This document shows, piece by piece, positions 12,601-24,000 of a stretch of DNA of 64,000 nt. Position numbers and translations under genes: made by a program. The DNA is taken from the NCBI RefSeq assembly GCF_905163445.1, contig NC_053184.1:17856001-17920000 (forward strand), written 5' to 3'. The notes below the pieces were generated by a model, which made no database searches, was not told the origin of the DNA, and saw only the letters and a list, made by a program, of their open reading frames with translations. Positions within the stretch are counted from its first letter, which is position 1. Each line of letters opens with the position of its first letter. The DNA is from Pararge aegeria (Eukaryota; Arthropoda; Insecta; Lepidoptera; Nymphalidae).

Positions 12601-14026
12601 GTTATTTAAATGTTTGAAATTCTATATTACGTATATATTTATAATTATAAAGCCAGCTAATTTGTCAACTTAATATACTCAATAAATAATGACTATTAAT
12701 AATAAATTATAATCTCAATGAACATTTGTTTTTTTTTATAAAATAATTTTTTCATATTTAATATTTTTCTATATACCATTATATATTTTTCAATACCATT
12801 TGTTCTTTCAAAATAATTTTATGTGTTATTGTTTTACAACATTCATTATGGGTTTTAAAAATTAACGTGGGAGCAGTTATGCAGTTTTTTGTCACACTTC
12901 AACAGAGAGCACCTTTTAAATGTCAGAGCTTCAAACGTTATTCCGCGTTTGTTTGTAAGGTATACCTATGTTATTAAGATTAAGTGCTGGTCTCAACACT
13001 AAGTAGAAGAAGATAAGATAGGGTTCCGAATAGTTGTTAAACTTCAACTTTTCCCGTAAACCAAAGGAGTATAATGGAATATGATATGCAACTAACGAAT
13101 ACAACATACTATATGTGCGATGTGATCATAACATCTTTATTACTCTGTGATTAAAATGACTGACGTATGTCGGACGGGCGGACGGATAGACAGATTTAAA
13201 ACTTTACTTTAAAGATTCCTTAAAATTACTTTATAGTATCTATAAATAATGGAGGAGGCCTTTGCCAACCAAGGGCAAACATATGGGGTTGCTGAGGCAG
13301 TTTGAAAAAGGAAAATTAAATATTTAAACTAATAATGGTTTTAAATTTAAATATTTTGAACTTAGTAATAATCATGTATGTAACCAAAATCAAACCACAT
13401 CTGAATAAAGGCTTATTATTGTTATTATTATATATAAATTAAGAAATAACTAAAAGACGGCAACAATATTTATTTCTTAATATATTCATATTTTAATAAA
13501 CTTTTAACAAAATACTATTATAAATAAGTTTTATTTTAAGGAGGTAGATTGATTTTTATTCTGTTGCACACAAATCTCCTAAACTAAACGTATGTAAAGA
13601 CCAAACGGAAGCTTTTATTAGGACCAATGCAAAACGTGCGGGTTTAAGCATGCCTTGCGATTGGTCGCAATACGGACGCAAATTGCACGCCACTACGGAT
13701 TCAGTTTGACATTTTGTTTGAGTTCACTTATAATGCGCCACAAGAGGTCCAAAGACAGAGTCAAATATTTCTTTACGTTACGTTAATTTTTGTTTTATTT
13801 TGTTTGTTTATTGAACATTTTGTTTTGTGGAGTATATAATACAAAGATGGGTGTCAATTTGTTAGGGGTATGGCAGTTATATTAAATCCATTGGTTTCTA
13901 CGCAAAGAACCACATCCATTAAAAAACGCAGATATTTTAAGTCTATGGTATAAATTGGCAGTGTAGATACCCATTGATTGAAAAATAGTATAATCCTTGT
14001 GTGTACAGAGTATTATAAAAAGGATG

Positions 14027-14086
14027 ACTTAACTGCCTGATATTTTGCTAGAGTGCTAACTCTAGCAAAATATCAGGCAGTTAAGT
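14027..14086. repeat. Perfect 27-bp inverted repeat, 6-nt loop
   Basis: Arms ACTTAACTGCCTGATATTTT...GCTAGAG at 14027-14053 and the exact inverse at 14060-14086; loop TGCTAA. It lies downstream of Pld. Confidence 0.9.
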
Positions 14087-14605
14087 TTAATGAGATTTGT
14101 GTTAGAATCACTATCGGAATGTGTAATAGTCAATGAAGACAAAACTCTTATCGTCATAAATCTTTCTCTTATTTGAACATTTGTAAAAATAAGTACTTAA
14201 AAAAAAAATGTCATAAGCACCTTTTCATAATATAGACATGATAAAATATTATTTGTATAAATTAAATTACGATTTTAAAAACACGCACAACACTTACATT
14301 TTTTTTATTATAATATATCACTATAACGTTCAATAAGAAAAATATATCCTATATTTCAAGTTGTTATTTGTAGGTTATAATGCAAAGTCAAGTTTGTCTG
14401 TTTGTAGTGACTATCATTGGTTTGGAATGAATATTATAGATAAAGTCGTTCAAGGACTTATCTTAAAGAGTCGAGGGTTATTGTATTGAAAATCTAGCAG
14501 TATAATATTGCCTACAAATGCTTATACAAGGTAACTTTTTCTATTTCCATTAGAAAAATCTACGTTTATAAAACACTGTTGGCATTTTGTCCTAAAAGGA
14601 CTGTG

Positions 14606-14780
14606 AGGATATCTATGAGTCAAGGTCATGCCATGAATATCTGTCGGCTTATTGCATACAAAGTCTTTATATACAAGGTATCTTAATCTACTTGCGAGTG
14701 AAAAGTCTATCTCCATTACCACTACCCTATATGGGCGTATTTCTAGGATCAAGGTTTATTGCAAAGGAAACCTAGTATAT
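14606..14780 (-). pseudogene. Two decayed partial copies of the Pld terminal exon
   Basis: About 14722-14780 reproduces the FLCNETLTPRN stretch with frameshifts (FLCNKP then stops). About 14606-14722 reproduces the stretch from HKDPALANR to TLTPRN, still partly readable as DFSLASRLRYL and TLTHRY. At DNA level the blocks ACCTTGACT, TTTGCAA and CACTCGCAA line up in order with the functional exon. Both lie in tandem and in the same orientation just past the stop codon. They are pseudo-exons, not alternative ends, because no acceptor or stop-terminated PLD tail is kept. Confidence 0.65.
14755..14760 (-). terminator. Candidate Pld poly(A) signal AATAAA
   Basis: AATAAA on the minus strand about 100 nt past the Pld stop. 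It lies inside a decayed copy of the terminal exon, so if used the 3' UTR would be short. Other AATAAA hexamers occur further down (about 14305, 13530), so the true 3' end is not settled. Confidence 0.35.
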
Positions 14781-14860
14781 TGACTATAGAAAACATTTTA
14801 TAGTCAACCAATATAGACTATAAGTCCTTGTTATAAGGTTTAATTTCCTGTGTATACAAT

Positions 14861-15091
14861 TTAAGTCCATAAAGAGGTCGGCATCATACCCTCCATGGAA
14901 GTATTTCTCGGAGTCAAGGTCTCGTTGCAAAGGAAATCGAGTGGCAAATCTACCACAAACCCTTGAATAAGGTCGATTTTCCTATTTGCGAGTGCCGGGT
15001 CTTTATGCCATAAGGTTTGGCTGTGTTCCTCTTGATACTTCTTTAATTCGGCAAACGTGTGTACTGCGTCCGTTGGTATTGTATGGAATAC
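14861..15091 (-). CDS. Pld: Pld exon 20 (terminal exon, stop codon)
   Basis: Acceptor TTTTTTAAG. Encodes VFHTIPTDAVHTFAELKK, then GFVVDLPLDFLCNETLTP and ends PTSLWT before TAA at 14863-14861. PLD1/PLD2 also end in a hydrophobic '.(V/L)WT' tail that is needed for activity (family knowledge). Decayed copies of this exon follow downstream. Confidence 0.96.
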   Translation of the reverse strand, partial: VFHTIPTDAVHTFAELKKYQEEHSQTLWHKDPALANRKIDLIQGFVVDLPLDFLCNETLTPRNTSMEGMMPTSLWT

Positions 15092-18000
15092 CTTAAAAAA
15101 ATAAAATTTATTAATAAATTATTCTTTCTAATTATTCAAAATAATCATAACATCATACTTTATTTTCCACACATTAATTAGTAAAAATAAAGCTACATAT
15201 AGTAAACCTAAACACGTCGCCATCTAACCCCAGAATAAGCGTAGCTTGTGATGTGGGTACTAAGATAACTGATGAATATTTTTTAATGAATAATATATAC
15301 ATAAATACTTATAATTTAAATATAAACACCCAGACACTAAAAACATTCATGTTCATCACACAAACATTTTCCAGTTATCCATTTAACAGTTCCCATGAAA
15401 GCAATTTCAAGTCAATTTGTTTGTTTTTTAGGGACCAAACCGAATATGGCCCACCTGATGATACATGGAAATGCTAGGAACAGGTTCACAAACGTTTCCG
15501 GCACAAACTGAGTGAGAAACAAAACCGGACTAACCTCTTCATAAATTTCAGTGTTCCGCGTAGACGTTGCTTTCCAGACGTTTCTGTAGAACCTTTCGGA
15601 GCACGGATCTTCGAGGCCAATCTCGAATTTTATGATGTCCTGGTCCACCAGCCCCAAATGTTCCCGGAACAATCGTTTGCGGAGGCCGCCAGCGACGCGC
15701 CCGCACGGGAAAGGTTTTCCGTTTAATACACCATCGTCGAATTGTTCATCCTAGAACGAAAAAACGAAGCGCTGATAGCGGAGTGGGTAAGGCTTCGGCT
15801 TCCGTTTAGTTATAATAGACAAATTTCAACTGCTCAGAACCTTTTACAAAATTTTTCATTTCCCGAAGAGGCGTTAATGGTTGAGGAGTTCTCCCAGCTC
15901 TTCATCATCAGCTCCTTTATTGTCAAAAGCATAAATTGCTTATCTACTATATTCCATGATCGCAAGCGAAACTAGTGTAATACTAGTTATTGTTTAGTTT
16001 CAAAGTCAAAGTCAAATATTTCTTTATTCAAGCAGGCACATAGATGGCGCTTTTACATTACATGTAAAATACGACATGGAAGAGAGTTGATGGCGATAAC
16101 TAAATTCGTCATTTGTCGCGCCCTAGTCTAAGAAGAAGCTCGAAACAAACTTAGCCGTTTTTTTGTTTGTTATTAAATTGTCATTTTAAACTATTTAAGT
16201 GGCCATCCTTGATATAAATCAGTTTGACTTTATTAAATGGTACTTTTCGAAAAAAAATGCCAAAGTTATAATAAACCGCTATAAGTGCTCCTATAACATT
16301 GGAAGAGTTCTCTCGATTTTTCCAGAATTTCTTCAATAGATCTTCACCAAATAAAAATGGGACCACCTTTGAGGTATAACATGCCAAACAAAAAAAGAAT
16401 CATCAAAAGTATAATTAGTAATAGCGCATCACACATACAAAACATACATTTTACATAAACATACAACGGCTTCGGCCGTGGCTAGTTACCACCCTACCGA
16501 CAAAGACGTGCCGCTAAGCGATTTAGCGTTCCGGTACGATGTCGCTTAGAAACCGATTAGGATTATAGGTTCAATATAACGGCCATACTCCCTAAATGGT
16601 GAGCTACCATATTAGACTGCATCATCACTTACCACCAGGTCCGATTGCAGTCAAGGGCTAACTTGTAGTGAAAAAAAAAACGCAGCTGAAGTGAGAGCAT
16701 CCTCAATTTTTTTTTAAGTCGTTAGATAACGAGAATAAGAATAAATAAATTCCTACTAATATTATGTATAATGTTAGTTTGTTTGTTACGCTTTCATGCA
16801 AAAAGTACTAAACCGATCATCACATCAAAATTCAAAATTCATTCGTTTCAAGTAGGCTTATATTAAAGCACTTTTGAAACGTCAAGTCTGTCTGTTCCGA
16901 TTCGGAAGGCTGATTCTACCGAGAAGCCGGCAAGAAACTCAGCAGTTGCTCTTTTCCAACATCAAAAATTTACATTTTACATTTTTAACTTTCTTTTTTC
17001 TATCTTGTGAGAGATGAAAGCGGAGCCGGATGCTTCCAAGCAACCTTGTCATTTAACCGACAAAGACCGAACTACTGTGCCAGTGGCCGTCTAAAAAGAA
17101 TACCAAATACCTGCAACAGCACAGCGATCTCCGAGTCCCGTTTACCGATCATGCTGCGGTCGTTGATGTTCGCACTGCCGCATATCACGAACCGGTCGTC
17201 CGCGATCAGTAGCTTGGAGTGCACGTACACCAGCTCCGTGACCGGCTCGCCGTCCAGTACCGAGTGCGTGCGCAGGCCGTGGAACGTGATGTACTCCGCC
17301 GGGTCGGCCAGCCCCGCCTCGTACAAACGGGTGAGGATCGCTTCTCTACTCCTACAACATATTTGTTAACATTTAGCATTTTTTTTTATACTTTTTATTA
17401 GTGTTTTTTTTTATTGTTTTTTTTATAGTAATATAACCTAAAATAAACTATTTAAAACTAAATAAAATCTAAAACGTCCTCGAAACCACCGAAGCGAGAC
17501 ACAGTTCTTAAGATGCTGGCATTGCCCCTTTGGATGGCCAAACTAATTCGTTCCGTAACTAACTATTAGTGTTTGTGTATTTTATTAATTTAAAATGCAT
17601 ATAAAAATTTTCGGAACCGACAGGATTTGAACCTGCGACTCTCTGGCAATCGCGGCTTGAGGAGAGCCGTAGCTTAATTGGAGAAAGCGCTTAAGCCGCG
17701 TATGCCAGATCTTGAAATTTTTATATGCATTTTAAATCTATAGAATTGATAATTCCTCCAAGTGTAGGTAAAAATACTAATAAAAATTATAAAAAAGCAA
17801 TGTCTCATATAAGGTTTAATTATGTAGATTTTTTTTTTTGCGATATTTAAATAAACTTTATTTAACTAGATGTGCGTTATAATAAACTTTCAAGGTATTA
17901 AATATCTTTTTTTCTATTGTTAGTGTCGTAAGGCGAAACATAAAATTCTTGAAAAGATTTATATCTTGTTACGCCAAAGTATAACTTCACGTAAGATGTA

Positions 18001-21000
18001 AAGGAGCATTATCTATCGTTGTCATAGTATATTTATCACTATTTACTTATTATAGATATATATTTATATTTATATTATATAAATATTTATTATATTATTT
18101 TTATGTATTTTGTATATATAATATATTTAAATTTTATTGTATTATTATGTAGAATTTTGTTATTGTTTAGATATATTAAATATACTTAGTAGTTATTATG
18201 AAGCATATTGTACCTTTATTTGACCTATACCACAATTAAATATCTTAATCACATCCTGGGGTAGCTGGAAGAGATCTCTTATAGAGATGAGCTTTCCTTT
18301 GTACACTTCATGTATGTATGTTCACAATCACAATTTATGGTACATAAATAATAAATAACTAAATAAATAACTTCTAACGCGTGTACATAAGTACACACTA
18401 TCTATGGCAGCTAGAGGCTGAAACATATTATGTATGGGAATATACCAACCATGTCGCGGGTGGCAAGCAATTGTTCAGACCTACCTGCATATACTCTGGT
18501 AGTTCCAGTGAGTGACGGCGTGCAGCGAAGTCCCCGAGGGCGCTCCGACCTCCCCCTCGAATCCGGGCAACAGAGGCATCACCACGAATACCCTGAAGGT
18601 TTCCTTGGCTCGGTGAGCTCGCATTATTCGGTTGAACAGAGCCTCTCCTATCTGAAACATTAGTTTTCAACAAGAAACATTTGAGCCTTTGATGACTCCT
18701 TGGATTCGAGACACTTCAATGAATATGAGGGACACTGTGGTTTAGTTACGACTTCTATCGGGACACATTCCATTAAATAAATTCGCATATTTAACCGGTA
18801 AGGTTTCAACACAAATGCACAGAATGTGGTGTGGTGGAGGACGTATTCCATATTTTGATGAAATGTGTTCGCAATGAGTCTATTAGACGTTTTATTTTTA
18901 ATACAAATTGTATATACCAATTTATTGGTGGTATAAACATAGTTTTAGGAAACATATCATCCAAATCATCAAAACAATTAATATGTTTATATAATGTAGC
19001 GGTAAGTTAAGTATAATTTAGTTGCTCTAACAGAGCGGCATAGTCGCATTGACGACAAAGCTCTTTAAATAAAGATAAAAAAAAACATTTAAATGGCTTG
19101 GCAAGTGTTAACAAGTACCCAATAGGCACCCGACGGACGTGACGTAGTTGGCACATGATTATTACAAGATGCTGTTTTATGTTCATTTAATTATTTGATT
19201 GATATTCCAATAATTGGTTATTTATGTAATCATGAATTATTACACTAACTAATCAAATAGTATAAGCTATCTAAATATTAAATGTTGATTTGATACATTG
19301 ATGAAAATACTATATATTTATAGTATTTTCATCAATGTATCAAATCAACATTTAATATTTAGATAGCTTATACTATTTGATTTGATGGGTAGTAGAATAA
19401 ATAAGCGAACATTATACGTGTGAGATGGAACCAGGGTGTTACTCTGCCCGAAGTTATATTTGTTTTATTTTGCGGAAATCCTAGTCCTGCGTAATACAAA
19501 CTTAAACGTGGAAGGCCAAAGGCAACATGGAAGCGGTCTCTGGAAACGAATATGAAGGCTTCTAACTTATCTTCGACCACGCTTGAGTCTGCAGCTCGGG
19601 ATAGATCTGGATGGATAAAAGTAGTCTCGGCCCAATGCACCACCAGTTGTCGAGAGACTTAAAGATGAGAAGAAGAAGAGAAGAAGAAGAGAAGAAGAAG
19701 AGAAGAAGAAGAGACGAAGAAGAGAAGAAGAAGAGGAAAGTAAGCCCTTGACTGCAATCTCACCTGGTATATGATGATGCAGTCTAAGATGGTAACGGGC
19801 TAACCTGATAGGGGTACGGTAGTTATATTAAACCCATATACCCATATCCCTAATCGGTTTCTACGCGACATCTTACCGTACTCGTAGATTTGCATACATC
19901 TTTTGTGCGGAAATAAGAATAAGAAGAAGAAGAAGAAGAAAGAGAATAGACAGTATGCACTAACCTGATTTCTCACGGTCTGGCTAGTTCTTGAGAGCGT
20001 GATGAAGAACTGGTTCTCGATGTACACGTAGTGTTGCGCGCGGTTGATGGTGTCCACGTACGCCTCGTGTATGCTCTGCTCCACCGTGTCCGGGTCCAGG
20101 AAGCCGCACGACCAACACGATACGCTGCGTAACACCTGCGTGACGTATAAACTTCTTGAGCGTTTAAGTTGATGGTCTCACTACTACAACTAAACCGGGT
20201 CAAACTAATGACAGTTGTAGGGTCGTTTCATTTCTCAAGTTGAGTTTTTTTTTAAATCTTTTTATATTTGGGTCTTTAGTTTTTTTAATCTTTTATCCAA
20301 CAAGGATATGACAGGCCCCATCATCATCCCGTAAGAAACTTAGGTAACTAAGTTTCATGATGATGGGATGGATAACAAAAAACTTAATTATTAAAATAAT
20401 ACCTAATATAAGAGAAATGACACGGATACAATCTGTTATTGCTTCTTACCTAAAAATATCTCAACAACAGACCTAAAACCTTATGTTGTCGGCTGAGGGA
20501 GAAGGCTCGTTGGAGCACCTACGTCAAATCTGTTGATTTTATACTTCCGCATAACTAGTTGCTTCAAATAATCTATCTACTACTATATATTTTCTACTTA
20601 ATCTAACTTTTGAAACCAAGGAAAACGAGGAGTCTAACATTGAATAGTTTTAGACCAAATACCCTTTTCTCTAAAGGTTGAGTTATTAAAACTAAGAAGT
20701 ATTATAATATATCAACCTTAGAAATAAAACGACAATAATAGTAGTTACACTTTGACATAACTCTCAGTATTAACATTAACATTCAATATAAATCCTGTGT
20801 CTAAATCTCCATCTAAAAAAATCTATAACTTTTGTGGGGTATCTTTCTAATCATCGTCATCAGATACAAAATGCAAGGCTGATTTCATGTCTACACAATC
20901 AGTGTTGGTTTTACAGCTCGCCCTTGTTTTCTGCTGGCAACTATACTTCCCCGGACGAGCTCTTTCACAAAAAGTCCTAGTACTACTAATCTGTAATAAC

Positions 21001-24000
21001 ACTGACCTGACACGAAGCAGTGATCATATCGAAACTGAGTAGCTGCTCCAAGTCTTGTAAAGGTTTGATATCAGTGTACGTTTTCGGCAAAAGGTATGGG
21101 TAGTTTACGTTTTGTCTGAAAAGTAAAGAAAATATTGTGAATTCAGTACTCGACAGCTATATAACATATATCCCTACTAATATTATAAATGTGAATGTAA
21201 GTTTGTTTGTTACGCTTTCACGCGAAAACTACTGAACCGATCTTCATGAAACTTTGTATACATATTCTTGGAGGTATTAGAAATAACATAGTATACTTTT
21301 CATTAAAAAAAAAACATACGTAGCAAAAACAAAAGTTTTGGGAAAAAATTTCAAAATCTCATATGACTATAGGTGTAGACTATGTAGCAGTAGGCTGCCT
21401 CTTAAAATTAAACGGGCGAAGCCGCAGGGCACATCTAGTTTATAATATGTAAATTATAATACACCATACGAAACGATAGAGCATAGTTTTATGTTCTTGC
21501 ACTGAGGAGAACAAATGCTTCTTCAGTGGTCATCCATTTTTGCTGTAGCAAATTTGGCCGAAAATGTCTATTATGAATTGGTCTGCACAGTCACAGAGAA
21601 AATGAGACGACATAGACGACAAGGCCAGAATGAATTATATAATAACATATTATAACATTATGTTATGCCACTTAGACTGTTAGGGGTAACCGTAGGCACC
21701 AGCTAGTGAAAAACAAATGTTAAAGTTTCATCCAAAGGGTTAAAACGAGGGCAAGTTATAAAGAACCTTATGACTAGAAGCTTCAAGTTCATAATCGAAC
21801 GTAACGTGAAGGTATTTACCGTTCTTATTCTACATCCTCGAATCCTATACTATTTATGTGTTATGACTACATCAATACCTGGCTTTTTCCAATTTGATAG
21901 CATTCCACCTTTGTATAAAATGTCTAGCCACGTCGCGTGCGGCGGCTCCTTGAACTACAACGCCGATATCGTGCCACGGCATTCTGGGCGTTGTGTTCCT
22001 ATCTACTAAGTCTGAAATTGTACAACAATGACTTTCAGTTAATTATATATAGTAGGCAGTATTCTTAAAGAATACCGTCTTACTAATAAATGTTGTAAAG
22101 CGGTTGCATATTTACGCAATATTTTGTATTCTTCTACTGAGTGCAAAATTATTGAGAACAGATAGAGAAAACATTGTATAACCAATCAGCAGCTATATAA
22201 CGTTTATTAAGGTCGTATCAGTTTACAAAGTAACATTATAATTGGTACCTATTAATTTCACATAGATTTAAGTTAAAGTCATTTAAATAGTGTATTGTTA
22301 TATGGATACTGTTTTGAATAAAATGAGATGACCAGACTCAACTAATTGTGGAGAGCAGATATCAGTGGCGTGCACTTAATACATGCGCACTACCCTTAAA
22401 TTTATATAACTCTTCTTAAAGTTGATCCTTCTATATTATACCTTCTTTCTGCATTAGGTCTGCCCTGATCTAAAATCCTGTGCATGCCTTGTATATTTTA
22501 ATAATTACGCCAAGAAGTAATTTTACTAGTGGTGTTTAATGCACATTACATATTTTTTTAATTTAAGCAATTTTAATATTTCTTGCTTCAACGGTGAAGG
22601 AAAACATCGCGAGGAAACCTGCATGCCTGAAAGTTCTCTATAATGTTCTCAACGGCGTGTGAAGTTTAACAGCCCATTTTACTTTTATACAAACACACGC
22701 ACACACCTGCAAAACAAATTTATATATGTAAATATAATTTAATATAATAATTATCTTGTATAAGCAAACATATACGCGAGTACAAGTACCTACGCGACGC
22801 AAACTCACACACGCACAATCATACACTCAATAATCGAGACAACAATTTAAACATAGTTATTATTTACTACCTTTCACTTCGAATTTTTTTGCTATACTCC
22901 GCGAAAAGCAGGAGAATCTGTATGCTGCAAATTATAATTTCTTCAATCACTATACTCCACGCAAAACAGATCTTCGGCAATGTACCATCTACGCGCCATA
23001 CAGATTCTCCTGCTTTTTGCAGAGTATAGCAAATTAAGCTTATTTTCATAATAGATGACGACGATGATGATTATTTACATCATAAGGTATACACTTTGCA
23101 GAAAAGTTAACACACTCACCTACAAATGGCAGATCCAAATTATTAAAGTCCTTAACAATAAAGTTCACGTAGTCCTTTCCGATCCACAACTTGGAGTTCC
23201 CTTCAATATCTTCCAACGCCTTCTTCGTGATTTCAGTAATCACTCTACCTTCGACCACTTGCGCTAGCGGTGCCGGTTCGGACATCGACCTATGTTTGAC
23301 ACCTAGAGCATTTTAATTGTAATTAAAATATCGTACTAATATTATAAATGCGAAAGTTTGTAACGAAAGATGGCTTGATGGATGTTTGATACTGTTCAAA
23401 AACGACTGAACCAATTTGTCAGAATTTTGGAATGGAGACAGATTATACTCTGGATTACCACAGAGGCTGCTTTTCATGTACGCTGATATATTGAGGGAAT
23501 TGTGAAAAAATGCTATATATTGAGGGAATTGTGAAAAAATATGTAACCGTCATTTTGTGGCAAAATGTGTGGAAAAATAATTACTACTATTTATTTTATA
23601 TGGCTTATAAATAGGTAAACAAAGGAAATGGAATATTCGATAATCCTAGACGTTTAAAACCAAAGCTGATATAGGGGTTTTCATACAATTCCCTTAGAAG
23701 CAGGTTTCGGTTAATATTTACTGCATTCTGTAACTCTCTCTCGGTAGTTGCCAAGAGATTCTGTTGTGTCGACTCTTACAGCCACTGTCTCATTATGCGC
23801 TTTCTAATTGGGCTAAAAAGCACTAATGTATAACTGAAAAAAGCAATATATTGTACCTGAAAAAAGAACTATCGTAGACTTGAAAAATTTGGTGGTATTA
23901 GAAAATAAATTACCTAGAGCATCGGTTAGAAGCACTTCGTCGTTTGACCTTGCGTATTTTTCCGCTTTCTTTCTTTCCGAATCGTCAAATTTCTGCTCAT

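Larger units (their letters stand above)
8733..14600. other. AT-rich intergenic DNA between Pld and the left gene
   Basis: Apart from the Helitron at 9240-9615, LINE-type (ATT)n tails at about 9700-9738 and 13385-13430, and the hairpin at 14027, nothing is recognisable. No homologous exon was found on either strand. It may include a long 3' UTR. Confidence 0.5.

Noticed and set aside
17007..17369. 120-codon plus-strand open frame
   Set aside because: It is antisense to Pld exon 18, which carries the second HKD motif; a shadow frame.
17620..17715. A tRNA gene
   Set aside because: tRNA-like halves lie on opposite strands in a palindrome, so no cloverleaf can form from one transcript.
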